The notes under the pieces are model-generated. The model was not told where the DNA came from, did no database searches, and was given only the letters and a program-made list of their open reading frames with translations. A stretch of DNA of 64,000 nt from the NCBI GenBank assembly GCA_037952775.1, contig JBANAY010000004.1, forward strand, positions 806,001-870,000, read 5' to 3'. Source of the stretch: Clonostachys chloroleuca (taxonomy: Eukaryota; Ascomycota; Sordariomycetes; Hypocreales; Bionectriaceae). The translations under genes were made by a program, and so were the position numbers. This document shows, piece by piece, positions 20,728 to 31,131 of this stretch (position 1 is its first letter; every line of letters starts with the position of its first letter).

Positions 20728-22707
20728 TTACTTGCTCGACTTTTTCGACTTTTTACCGGCGCTGTGAGGATCCAGACCGCGTCTCCTCATGGCATTCCTC
20801 CTTCCCTTCTCAATGTACTGCTCATCCTCGTCCTCGTTCCACCCGCCAAAGTCGTCGTTCTTGGCCTTGTCATCCTCGTCATCGTCAAGAGCGATGGGAG
20901 TCCTGTCGATGACCTCGGCGGAGGAGTCGCCTCCCGAGGACCTCTCGCGGGGCGCGCTGGCCTTGGCCGGCGTGGGGCCAATCTTCTGGAATTTGGCGAC
21001 GAAGAAGCCGTCTACGTTGTAGCTGTGGGGGTAGTAGCGGCGGGTGAGGCTCATGCTGGGGTCGAAGGACTTGCCGCGGAAGCTGGTGAAGCCTTCCTTC
21101 CCGAAGGCGAGGTTGGTCTCGACGAGCTTGACGTTGGGCCGGCGCTTGAGGGCGTACTGGACGACGGCCTCATTCTCCTCGATTGTGACGGAACAGGTCG
21201 AGTACACGATGTAGCCGCCCGTCTTGGAGTTGTGGGCGACGGAGTCGATTGCGGCGAGGATCAGCTGCTTCTGGATGTGCGGCAGCTGCATGAAGTCGAG
21301 CTCCGTCTTGTTGGTCTTGACGCTGGGGTCCTTGGCGATGACGCCAGTGCCAGAGCAAGGGGCATCGAGCAGGACTCGGTCAAAGCCGCCCATGGGCTTG
21401 GGGAACTCCCGAGCGTCGTAGTTGGAGACGATGACGTTGGTGGCACCGAGGCGGTGAATGTTACCAATGAGACCCTTGGAACGAGCCTTGTTGGGATCGT
21501 TGGCAACGATGATTCCAGTATTCTTCATCATTGCGGCCATGTAGGTTGTTTTACCACCGGGAGCGGCGGCCATATCCAGAACCCTCTCATTCTCCTGGGG
21601 GTCGAGAGCCATGCAGGGTAGGAAAGAGGATGCGGCTTGGAGGATATAGTGACCAGCGAGGTACTCGGGCGTAGCACCGAGGGGAACTGAGCTCTCAAAG
21701 ACTTGCAAACCGACCTTGGACCACTTGCCTACAGGCTCGAGGGTAACACCACGGTTGATAAGCGCCTGAGCAAGCTCTCGCCGGTTGGCGCGAAGAGTGT
21801 TTGTACGGATGACAACGGGACGTGCGGTTTCGTTGGCCTCGAAAAAGGCAAAGGCCTCACGGGGGGTGAAGAGATTGTACAGCTTCTCGGCAAGGTATTC
21901 AGAGTAGCCGTAGTAGGCACAGATGTCCTTTAGCAACTGCGCAGTGTACTCGGCACGCGAGCGGCCCTCCTGGCGGAGGTTGCTGAAATCATCCAAGACT
22001 CGGATGTTTTCTGTGATTCTTGTCCGTAACAGCTGCAGATCAGGAGCCAGGAACTCGTTCTTCTCGGCTTCAAGGTCGTCGTCCTCATCTGCCAGCACCT
22101 TGGGCTTATCGCCGCTGATGTTGGTCTGTAAAGCACTTTGGAGCATTTCTTCCTCGTTTGCGGCGGCTTCCTCCTCCAGCTTCTGGTCCAATTTTCTCGA
22201 CAGACCGACAATGTTGGCGGCTGTGAGCTTCTCTTCGGCGTCTGATTCATCTTCATCTTCGGACCACATGGCTTTGGTCTGGCCGCCCTCGTCGTCGGAG
22301 TCAAAGACGGAGGAGTCAGATCCCAGGAAATCGTCGCCAATCTTCTGAACTTCGTCATTCGAGCCGCCGGCCTCTAGGTCTTCCATGTCGAACTCATCAT
22401 CATCCTCCTCTGATTCCTCAAGCAGAGGCTTCTTGGGTGCCTTTGACTTTGACGACTTGCCGTTGGCCGTGGGCAACTCCTTGGCTCCCTTCGCGGGCTT
22501 TGAACCTTTTGATGTCGATCCGGACTTCTTGGATGCAGACCCATTGCTCTTGGGTTCAAGCTTCTTCGCCGTCCTTCTTCTCTTGTTCTCCGGGGCTTCG
22601 GTCGGCGCATCGACGGGCAGGCCAGCCTTGCGCTTGAGCTTTGCGAAATGCTCCTCGGACAGCGGCTGAGGAGGGCCCTGCTTCTTCATTCGTCTTCCGA
22701 CACCCAT
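20728..22707 (-). CDS. NOP2: Nop2, 25S rRNA cytosine-C5 methyltransferase
   Basis: Single-exon coding region of 659 residues on the complement. The frame continues 32 codons upstream to 22803, but the conserved start is MGVGRRMKKQGPPQPLSEEH at 22707. The N-terminal third is disordered, lysine- and acid-rich (nucleolar targeting type). The RsmB/Nop2 domain begins near residue 270 with NIRVLDDFSNLRQEGRSRAE and contains AAPGGKTTYMAAMMKNTG (SAM-binding motif I), DRVLLDAPCSGTGVIAKDPS with the PC motif IV cysteine, and GGYIVYSTCSVTIEENE with the TC motif VI catalytic cysteine, then YYPHSYNVDGFFVAKF. By family knowledge Nop2 makes one m5C in large-subunit rRNA and is needed for early 60S assembly. 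The C terminus is basic (KKSKKSSK). Confidence 0.94.
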   Translation of the reverse strand: MGVGRRMKKQGPPQPLSEEHFAKLKRKAGLPVDAPTEAPENKRRRTAKKLEPKSNGSASKKSGSTSKGSKPAKGAKELPTANGKSSKSKAPKKPLLEESEEDDDEFDMEDLEAGGSNDEVQKIGDDFLGSDSSVFDSDDEGGQTKAMWSEDEDESDAEEKLTAANIVGLSRKLDQKLEEEAAANEEEMLQSALQTNISGDKPKVLADEDDDLEAEKNEFLAPDLQLLRTRITENIRVLDDFSNLRQEGRSRAEYTAQLLKDICAYYGYSEYLAEKLYNLFTPREAFAFFEANETARPVVIRTNTLRANRRELAQALINRGVTLEPVGKWSKVGLQVFESSVPLGATPEYLAGHYILQAASSFLPCMALDPQENERVLDMAAAPGGKTTYMAAMMKNTGIIVANDPNKARSKGLIGNIHRLGATNVIVSNYDAREFPKPMGGFDRVLLDAPCSGTGVIAKDPSVKTNKTELDFMQLPHIQKQLILAAIDSVAHNSKTGGYIVYSTCSVTIEENEAVVQYALKRRPNVKLVETNLAFGKEGFTSFRGKSFDPSMSLTRRYYPHSYNVDGFFVAKFQKIGPTPAKASAPRERSSGGDSSAEVIDRTPIALDDDEDDKAKNDDFGGWNEDEDEQYIEKGRRNAMRRRGLDPHSAGKKSKKSSK

Positions 22708-23423
22708 CTTGTAGACGCGCTGCTTCCCAATCGACAGTTCGTGTAGAAGCGAAAAGGAGGAAACAATGTAGGCCGGAGAATTGACGTTTTCCGTCGTCTT
22801 CACCAGGAACCTCTGTTTGATGGCTAAGTACGAGGCCGACGAGGCCCCACCGAAACTTTTTTTTCTTCAGAAGGTTTGGGCAGGGGTCCGATAAGATCGG
22901 AAAATCTTCGTATCGGGATGCGATGGGGAAGATGGGTGACAAAAAACATGGGACACCCGAGACAGCATCTGATTTGGAAGTTGGAACTTGTAGACGGATA
23001 ACTATTCGATTGACTACAATGACAACTTTAGAAACAATTTATAATTAGTTGGTACTATATCCTATCGTGTAGATTAGTTATGGTCCGAAGCCAATGTCAG
23101 CGAGCTGGGTGCCAATGTTCAATGCCATGCAATTGATGAGCAGCTGCCCCACGTGATAAGTGAGTGCCGCTCTGCCCCACCAGTCGCTGATGCTGGACAT
23201 CATCACTCGCAGCTCTATGCGCAGGACCAGGACAGCTTGGCTTTTCGGGACACTAGGCAAGCCTAGCTTAAACGTTCAACCTTGACATACGGCGACGGTC
23301 ACTTACTGGGGAACACCCTTGATCGCTCAAATACTCGGAATCCGAACGCGAGCCTATCCCTCGGTTTACTGGGCACACTCAACCACCCTTCCCCACATTG
23401 CAACGGCTTCAATTCCAGACAAG
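22708..23423. other. Divergent intergenic region
   Basis: About 0.7 kb separates the Nop2 start (minus) from the Get5 start (plus). An A-rich run at 22857-22866 is present (complement of a T run). Frames that extend Nop2 or Get5 upstream look like untranslated leader. No gene recognised. Confidence 0.45.
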
Positions 23424-24124
23424 ATGGCCGAAGTATCATTTGCTTCCACCTTCCTCACGACACTCGATGCGCGACCGATCAAGCTGCCGGCCGATTATGT
23501 CGAGGATGCGAGGAAGTATCCAGGGCGCCAGCCCGTACGTTACGCCCCCTCTTAGCCTATTGCTATAGATTCGTCGAGCCAATCGTTTCTAACATCACAT
23601 ATATATATCTCCAGTACATCCTCCCCCGGATGCCCAAGCCCATGAGCAAGCCCACGAACCTCGCCCCCGGCCAGGAGCGCAGCGTCAAGGTCACCCTCAA
23701 GTCCGCCCGCAACCCCCCGCTCGACATCAAGCTCACCTCCCAGCCCCTCGACACGTCCATCCTCGACCTCAAGGCGCAGGTCCACTCCCAGACGAGGGCC
23801 CCCGTCGAGAAGCTCAAGATCCTCCACAACAAGAAGCCCGTCCCCGACAGCAAGGTGCTCAAGGAGCTGCTTGGGGACGCGGATACGTCGGTCGAGTTCA
23901 CGCTCATGGTCATGGGCGGCGCCGCTGCCATCCCGCCGCCCGAGGAAGAGAGCAGCAGCAGGCCCCTGGTAGTGGCGCCCACCGGCGCGGATGCGCTGGA
24001 GACGAGCCTCTTCTGGCAGGATTTAAAGGGGTTCCTGTCACAGCGCCTCAAGGACGACGCGGAGGCCGAGAAGCTGTCTACGTTGTTCAAGTCGAGCTGG
24101 GAAAGCAGCAAAGCTGAGCCGTAG
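23424..24124 (+). CDS. GET5: Get5/Mdy2-like ubiquitin-like protein of tail-anchored protein targeting
   Basis: Exons 23424-23534 and 23615-24124 (GTACGT donor, CTAAC, CCAG acceptor) give 206 residues. The N-terminal Get4-binding part reads FASTFLTTLDARPIKLPADY followed by YILPRMPKPMSKP across the intron. A ubiquitin-like fold follows at about 62-135 (VKVTLKSARNPPLDIKL, ILDLKAQVHSQ, VEKLKILHNKKPVPDSKVL). The end is a short helical homodimerisation domain (LFWQDLKGFLSQRLKDDAEA). Length is close to yeast Get5 (212). By family knowledge Get5 with Get4 and Sgt2 hands tail-anchored membrane proteins to Get3. The second exon is strongly GC-biased at third positions. The open frame runs upstream to 23282, but the Met at 23424 begins the conserved region. 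Confidence 0.88.
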
Positions 24125-24489
24125 AGTGCGTATGGTGGGCGGATATCCAGAATAGTACAGAAGCAGAAGAAAAAAAGATCAAAAAAGTGATTAACGGAAT
24201 GACAGGACCAAGGAAAAATTTGGCATGCTGCCTGTGATTTTTTATTTCCATAATACGGTATATCATCATGATGGGGCTGGCCAAATCTGAGAATGTATGC
24301 ACCTGGTCCACGGGAAGCCCTTAGACGAGACCATCCTAGGAGGTCGCCCTACAGCTACTCTATCTCTCTTCGACGTTTCATCATCGTTTGTCATGACTGA
24401 TTGCTCCAAGACGGAAGAGCCTCCAGGAAGCACATTAAAGTATTCGCTCTCAAGGACAGCGCCGGGGAATGGCGGGTCAGTGGAATCGT
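24125..24489. other. Convergent 3' intergenic region
   Basis: The 365 nt between the Get5 and cofilin stops hold only the 3' ends of both genes, with an A-rich run near 24168-24187 that may include polyadenylation signals for Get5. Confidence 0.4.
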
Positions 24490-25370
24490 TTAACCAGCAA
24501 GGCCCTTGCTGACGGTCTTGATGATGGAGTCATATTCAATGTCATCGGGGTCGTTGGCCTGCAACTCTGTGGCGATACCAGTCAGAGATCGCTTGAGGGC
24601 GTCCTTGGAGGAAGCGTAAATCATCTTGGGCTGTGAAATTGGCGGTCAGCATCATGGTCGCTTCACTATGCGGGGTGGACGTTATTGACGCACCTGAACA
24701 CCGGCATCATCAGGAGACCAGGCAAGGAAGGTGAGCTTGTTGCTGCGAAGTCTGTCAGTCACAGGTGCCAGGACCACCAGGATCTAAATTTTTGGGTTAC
24801 AGCATACCGGAGACCGTCGCCAGAGGCAAGGCTGTACTCGAAGTCGTAGACGGCGTAACGGGGACCCTTGCCGACAGCACCCTGAGGAATTGCGAATTAG
24901 CCAATAGATCCAGCAGCGGCCGGTGCGGGAGAAACACCAAGGCGAGACGTACGGATCTGCTCTTGGAGGTGGCATTGATGAGCTTCTCCCGGAAAGCCTC
25001 CCAGTCCTTGCTGTCAGAGGCTTCCTCGACAACAATCTCCTTGTAATCGTCTGACAGCTTGTAGATGATGAACTTGTACTTCTTGTTAAGCTTCAGGTCA
25101 TTGTAGGCAGTGATGCACTCCTGCGAGACGGTCGCTCTGTTAGGTGAAAGGTTAGCGCCGTGGTGTGGTCATGCAGACGTCTCGATGAGCTCCTGTACCC
25201 CGCGGCTCCGTCATTGTCGGCGCGCGCCAGACAGTCCGGGAGCGGGGTAGCAGCTGAAAAGGGAGCGTCGAAAACGAGGGGGAAGGAGATGAGACGAACC
25301 CGGATTGAGACTGTGAAGAGACGTTAGAGAATCAAATGCTTGGGTACATGAGGACATGATGGCTTACCAT
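24490..25370 (-). CDS. COF1: Cofilin (ADF/cofilin actin-severing protein)
   Basis: Six exons on the complement: 25368-25370, 25300-25310, 24953-25136, 24808-24881, 24694-24742 and 24490-24630, giving 153 residues, the usual fungal length. The first exon is only the ATG and the second only 11 nt. The protein runs MSQSGATVSQECITAYNDLK, then KKYKFIIYKLSDDYKEIVVE, DWEAFREKLINATSKSRSGA, GPRYAVYDFEYSLASGDGLR, NKLTFLAWSPDDAGVQPKMI and YASSKDALKRSLTGI. The N-terminal serine-containing start and the long actin-binding helix (MIYASSKDALKRSL) are the functional hallmarks. Cofilin severs ADP-actin filaments and speeds turnover at endocytic patches and growing tips. Every junction is in phase, which confirms the unusual 5' structure. 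Confidence 0.95.
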
Positions 25371-26324
25371 GGTGGGCTGTGAGGACCGGAATGAGGGGGG
25401 CGGGACTAACAGCTGGGTCAGTTCAGGTGGTTGCAAGACGAATTAAGAGAACAAGTGCGCACGAGGCAAGATTAAATAATGGTGGAGGAGGAGGGGAGAG
25501 AGAAGAGGAAGAAGACTCACCGAGGGAGGGTACAGAAGGCTTGCGTATATATTCGGGGGCAATCCTTAGTAGGCGTTGCGTGGACAGGAAAGACAGGTAT
25601 CGCAGATGGAGGGGGAACTAGATTGATGAGGCAGGCAAGGTGGTAGGCAGTAGGGTAATCAGCTGCGGTGGGACCCGGTGTCACAGACGAGAAAAACACT
25701 CCACAGTGGCTGGCCATGGTGGGGGGTTGCCTGTGAGATGGGTGCACGTGATCCGGAGCTTGCTCTGTGAGCTGATTTCGACAACAAGGAACAGAGCGCA
25801 GGGCATTGGAGCTTGGGCAGCTGATGACGACAGTCTCCTGGCCCCAGGCACCAAATTATCGGACGCACGGGTATCACGACACCGGGCAGGCATCGACAAT
25901 CTCCTTACTATCTCAAGGCAGCAGGGCATTCATTCCTCGTCTCTAGCCAGCTCCATAGCTTCCCGACACCCGTGTCTCAGCTATCAATTAGGCAGCGTCA
26001 TATGTATCTTAGCTTGCTTGACTTCTTCACGTTTTCGACGCTTCTTCGCATTGATATTAATACAATATATTGATTCATAACTGGCAAGTGTACATGCTAT
26101 GTATTATACAGGGTCCCAACAAGTTGCCTGAAAATCATCCAGAGGGTATGAAAACACGTCTACACCAAGGTAGACAAGGAGAGGGGAGATTTGCAGGGCC
26201 ACTTGATCCAACCGACCTTCCTTGGTAAACACCGAAGCCATGCACCATCAAGCCTGGTACCTTTTTAATGCTACAAACACAGGGCCGTTCTTTTCTTCTT
26301 TTCTCATGATTCGCGTTTTGCCGT
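25371..26324. other. Intergenic, cofilin promoter and Hsp60 3' region
   Basis: About 0.95 kb. The part next to cofilin (25400-25700) is purine-rich on the plus strand, that is CT-rich on the cofilin strand, typical of a strong fungal promoter/leader. No gene recognised. Confidence 0.45.
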
Positions 26325-27453
26325 TTACATCATACCGCCCATACCGCCCATGCCACCCATGCCTCCCATGCCGCCCATAGGAGGACCAGCAGGCTTGTCT
26401 TCGGGGGCCTCGACGATGGCAACCTCGGTAGTTCCGAGGAGAGAGGCGACACCACTGGCATCAATGAGACCAGTGCGGACGACCTTGAAGGGATCCAGGA
26501 TACCGGCGGAGATCATGTCAACATACTCGCCCTTGGAGGCGTCGAAACCCTTGTTGAAGTCGCTGGCATGCTCGTCAGTCAGCTTGCCAACGATGACAGA
26601 GCTCTCGAGGCCAGCGTTCTCGATGATGGCACGAGCAGGGCGGGTAATGGCGCTCTTGATGATACCGATACCAAGCTGCTGGTCGAAGTTGGCGGGCTTG
26701 AGACCGTTCAGAGCCTGAGCGGAGGCCTTGAGGAAGGCAGTACCACCACCGGGCAGGATACCCTCCTCAACGGCGGCGCGGGTAGCGTTCAGAGCATCGA
26801 CGAAGCGATCCTTCTTCTCACCAACCTCGACCTCGGAGGAACCACCGACCTTGATGACGGCAACACCACCGGAGAGCTTGGCCAGACGCTCCTGGAGCTT
26901 CTCCTTCTCGTACTCGGAGGTGGTAGGATCGGCGATGACACCGCGGATCTGCTCGCATCGCTGAGCAATGGCGTCCTTGCTACCCTCACCGTTGAGGAGG
27001 ATGGTGTCCTCCTTGGTGATGGTGATGGAGCCAGTGGTACCGAGCAGATCAGGGGTAGCCTTCTCGAGCTTGATGTCGAGCTCATCGGAGAAGACGGTTC
27101 CGTTGGTCAGGATGGCAAGATCACCGAGAATGGACTTGCGGTTGTCACCGAAGCCGGGGGCCTTGACGGCAGCAACCTGGAGCTGACCACGGAGCTTGTT
27201 GAGAATGCAGACGGCAAGAGCCTCACCGTCAATGTCCTCAGCAATGATGACAAGAGGGCGTCGCTGCTGCGTAGAGGCCTCGAGGGCAGGGATGATGTCC
27301 TGGACAGCGGAGATCTTCTTCTCAGATAGGAGAATCAGAGGGTTCTCAAACTCAACCTTCTGGGACTTGGTGTCGGTGATGAAGTAGGGGGAGACGAATC
27401 CACGGTCAAATCGCATACCCTCGGTGACCTCGAGCTCATCCTGCATGGTCTTG

Positions 27454-27485
<32 letters not shown>

Positions 27486-28201
27486 AACCTTCTCCATAGC
27501 ATTGGCAATCATCTTGCCGAGGTAGTGGTCGCCATTGGCACTGATGGTAGCAACCTGAGCAATCTCCTCGCTGGTGGTGATGTCACGCTTGTTATTCTGG
27601 AGGAACTCGACGACAGCGTCGACAGCAGCCTGGATACCACGGCGCAGGTCCATGGGGTTGCAACCGGCGGCAACGTTCTTGACAGTCTCGGAGAAAATGG
27701 CGCGGCCGAGGACGGTAGCGGTAGTGGTACCGTCACCGGCAACTTCGTTGGTCTTGGAGGCGACGTCCTGGAGAAGACGGGCACCCAGGTTCTCGAACTT
27801 GTCCTTGAGAACGATGGACTTGGCAACGGTAACACCGTCTACAATCATAGTTAGAAAGCTGCATAGTCGCACGGACGATTCATCTGATGGTGGTGCTTAC
27901 CCTTGGTGATCTTGGGCGAGCCGAAGCTCGACTCAATCAAGACATTTCGGCCCTTGGGTCCCAAAGTGGTGGCAACAGCCTTGGCGAGGGTATCAACACC
28001 AGCGAGAAGGGCAGCACGGCCCTCGACACCGAACTTGAGCTCCTGATTCCATTGTTAGTTGGATAGTCCATCTGTCGTCACCGCTGGTTGCCATACCTTG
28101 TGGGCGAAGCGCAGTTGCTGGCCGAGACCTGCTCCAGCTCGGTATCTGGAAGCGGCAGAGAGAGCCGAAGCTCGGGTCCGGGAAGACAATGCGCGCTGCA
28201 T
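26325..28201 (-). CDS. HSP60: Mitochondrial chaperonin Hsp60
   Basis: Three exons, complement 28097-28201, 27901-28042 and 26325-27838, give 586 residues. The presequence [20 protein letters not shown] is basic and acid-free, for mitochondrial import. The mature protein begins near [19 protein letters not shown], followed by [40 protein letters not shown] and the ATP-binding segment [16 protein letters not shown]. The group I chaperonin signature [12 protein letters not shown] is present, and the tail is the typical GGM repeat ending [10 protein letters not shown]. The complex folds imported proteins in the matrix as a double heptameric ring with Hsp10. Codon choice is strongly biased, as expected of a highly expressed gene; for this reason antisense frames are also long but are shadows. 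Confidence 0.96.
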
Positions 28202-29367
28202 CTTGATGTGTGTGTGGGTGAGAGAGGATTATAAGGAGAATATACAATTGTTACAAAGAGAGCGCTGCTTTCGCTATAACAAAGGACAAGAGCTCCAACC
28301 GATGATTGGGGGAGAGGACGCGGGATCCGGGGATAGAAGGGGAGAAAGAGGAAGAACTCGGTCTGGCTTGAGCGGAAGCATCTTGAAGCTCCAAAAAAAA
28401 TTGTCACGGAGATCGGCTAAACCTCCACCCAGTAACGCCGCTAGGACCAAATTGGCTTGCAACCCCACCCTGCAGCACTTTCAGATTCCACCCCCTTCCA
28501 ATGCCCATTCTCGATGCATATTGCCGGCATGAAGCCTACATATGCGATGCGAGCCTGTGCCTGTCTGGGGTGCGGTGGTGGCTCTGTTCTGGATTTTTCT
28601 CTGACCGCTTGCTTCAACAGCGTGTGCATAATTAAATCCGCCCATACCCGAGGCTAGGTCTTTGGCTCGGCTGAACGTCTGTGCCCTGATTGGACCCACA
28701 GAAGGGTCAATTCACCTCAGAACAGGAACACATTTATCGCTGTTCATATTGATGTGAAGTTCTGCTTGGCTGAAAATGAAAACTAGGTACATTTCATGAT
28801 GCACCCTATTGGAACTTCTGTATATCTGTAGTTAAAAGCAAATGAAACCCCTTGTATATGCCATGTGATGGCCATCTTTTCCCTGTCAGCAAATATAGTT
28901 CCCCAATCTGTTCGGCGCAAATAATGAGAAATAAGAATCCAGTACCAGTAGCTTTTAAAGCAATGTGCCTTAGAGGCACTCGCCCACCAAACCTTTTTGG
29001 CTGTCTGGCTTTTTTCTAACCGTTTCCTTTTTGTTTTACCTCTTTGTAACAGAAGATCCAAGCTGTAACCTGGTCCCATCGTTGTACGCAGACGAAACAA
29101 TAATGAAGTCGGCTGTCTAGAGGACTGCCACTGACTTCATGAAATACAATGTATAAATGAAAATGATGCCCTGTGTCTTGTTTGTAAATGAAGGAAATTC
29201 TGTAAGCGCTGCAAATGTAATTCGTTCTCTCTTTCTCTCTCTCTCGCTTTTTTTCTGGTCTTTCTCTGTTTGTTGGGATGGAAGAAGTGCGCAACTGACA
29301 AACCGAAAGGAATCACTAAATGGTGAAACCATGAAGTGTGTACCCTAGGGTCAGTTTCGTGTTCTGA
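28202..29367. other. Intergenic, Hsp60 promoter side
   Basis: About 1.2 kb. The first 200 nt form the Hsp60 5' leader and promoter; I did not find a convincing heat-shock-element array by eye. A CT-rich microsatellite lies near 29225-29250. Frames here are short and without family motifs. Confidence 0.45.
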
Positions 29368-31131
29368 TCACTCCCCATCCTCCTCAAAGAAAGTCTGAAA
29401 AGAGCCTTCACTCTCCTCGAGTAAAGTTTGAAAAGAATCTTCGTTCTCCCCGGGCAAATTCTGAATGGACTCTTCCTCAACTAGCAAATTGTGAAGAGTG
29501 TTTCCATCCTCTTCGGGCAAATTCTGGAAGGAATCTTCGTTCTCCAGCACAGTCTTAAGGGAATCTTGGTTTCCCAGTACAGTCTCAAAAGAATCTTCGT
29601 TCTCCTGTACAGTCTCAAGGGAATCATCGTCCCCCTCAAGTAAAGCTTGAAGGGAAGCCTCTTCGCTGAGGTCGGCATCCTGTTTACTGGCGGTCAGACC
29701 GTGTTGCCTGCCCTACTTGAGGGGAGCTACTCACAAAAAGGTCATCCATATTGGGCTGCTCCGACTGCACATCTTGAACAACAAAAGAATCATCACCGCG
29801 AGGTGATTCTCCCTTGGGATCCACTGGTGTCTGCTGGCGAGCTCCCTGAATTGGAGGCCCATAGGCAAGGTATGGGTTCATTGGAAACGGCATCCAGGGG
29901 TATCCGTAAGGGTAGTTGGGATGGGGAAGCATAGGCATAGGACCGGCTGCTCCATTTTTGGCAGAGTGATCTGCTTGTTTCTCTGATGATGATCCCTCGT
30001 GCCCTTGAGGCTGAGCAAATGAGAAAGGATCACTTGGCATGGCTTGGTTGTACATCATCGGGTTCGGGAAAGAAGCGCCTGGGAAATAAAACCCAGGATA
30101 CTGGCCATCATTCTCTCCGTGGTATTTGTGAGGCGAATTGCCATTTCCGGGGAAGAACTTCTGAGATGTGGTTAGTAACTTCGAATCAATATACCTGCTT
30201 GGGCGGTTGAACTTACTTGATCAGCTGGAGATGGCATTGCGCCCAGAGCAGGATAGCCTGACTCGGAATCAGCGAAAGAGACAGGTGCCTGTAGCTGAGC
30301 GTATGCATTGGAGTTAGGATGGGCATGGGGGAAAGAGTTCATGGACTTGATAGAATCGCCCGAAGGGCTATTCGAGGTCATATGAGATGGGCCATCCTCA
30401 TTGTCACTGTCTTCAGTATCGTTGAGCTCACGCTCGGTACTCTCGGCAATGACATCGAGGTTGTCTATACTGGGAAGATTGAACTTGCGGTCATCCATGA
30501 TTTCATCGTAGCGCACAGGCCGAACGGACTCCTTGTCCTCACCGTCCATGTCCTTGCGGACGTAGCCTCGGACAGTTGGGTCAGTGGATTCAGGAGGGAC
30601 GGCACCATTGCGTGAAGTAGCTGGCGGAACGAGGTGGCCCTTAGCAACCAGTTCTCGCCGGATCCTGTTAAGATGCTGAACAATGGCTGCGCCGGAGGAT
30701 CCTGGATGAAGACGATGAGCCACATAGTCCCAGGGAACCTGAATCTTGTGGCGTGCAAGTTCATACTGCATGTGCAAGAGAAGTTTCTCCGCCATGCGAG
30801 GACCTGTGAAACATGTTGGTCAAAGCCTGTTAAGTAAAGGAAAAGAAAGAAAGAGAGAAGGAGAAGAGATGATGGTTGAGGTAAAAATTCACTTACGTCC
30901 CCAAACGATCAAGTTCCGACCAGGAACGCGGCCGTTGGACTTTCGTTCTTCAGCAGTGGGAGGGCGATGGGTAAACCCGCTGCGTGGTGTTCGGTTTCTG
31001 GACGATGCCGATTTGGCAGGCGATGGTGAAGGCGTCTGCTCAGCCTTGAGGCTCTTCGAGGCTGAGCGTCGAGTTGCAATTGGCGAGCGACCATCCTTGG
31101 CCGGTGTTCGCTTCGCTGTTTTAGAACCCAT
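29368..31131 (-). CDS. Putative nuclear regulator: Myb-like helical domain plus acidic repeat tail
   Basis: Four exons, complement 30897-31131, 30217-30803, 29735-30160 and 29368-29679, give 519 residues; each junction has a GTAAGT/GTGAGT donor and CAG acceptor. Residues 1-70 are Ser/Thr/Lys/Arg-rich. A compact helical domain follows at about 76-125: RPRMAEKLLLHMQYELARHK, IQVPWDYVAHRLHPGSSG and VQHLNRIRRELVAKGHLVPP. Its helix-W-helix-helix pattern resembles the single Myb/SANT-like domains of the small genes further right, though similarity is weak. An acidic region, then a Pro/Tyr/Met-rich stretch follows, and the last exon is a tandem array of acidic, hydrophobic-spaced units. I infer a transcription regulator with an activation-type tail; I do not recognise a named orthologue. 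It borders the Myb-like gene cluster and may be its older relative. Confidence 0.7.
29370..29679 (-). repeat. Degenerate tandem repeat encoding acidic DSFQTLLE-type units
   Basis: The last exon of the preceding gene encodes about eight or nine imperfect units of 10-13 residues, for example NEDSFETVLG, NQDSLKTVLE, NEDSFQNLPEE, EESIQNLPGE and NEDSFQTLLEES. The plus-strand string GAATCTTCGTTCTCC recurs at about 29430, 29533 and 29590. Units alternate acidic residues with F/L, like acidic activation domains. Confidence 0.8.

Noticed and set aside
20764..21621. 285-codon plus-strand open frame
   Set aside because: It lies antisense to the conserved methyltransferase domain of Nop2; its composition (G, V, L, E-rich) is a reverse-complement shadow of biased codons.
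22708..22803. 32-codon upstream extension of Nop2
   Set aside because: The conserved start MGVGRRMKKQ lies at 22707; the extension has no basic, nucleolar character.
26568..27329. 253-codon plus-strand open frame
   Set aside because: Antisense shadow of Hsp60, caused by strong codon bias; no family motifs.
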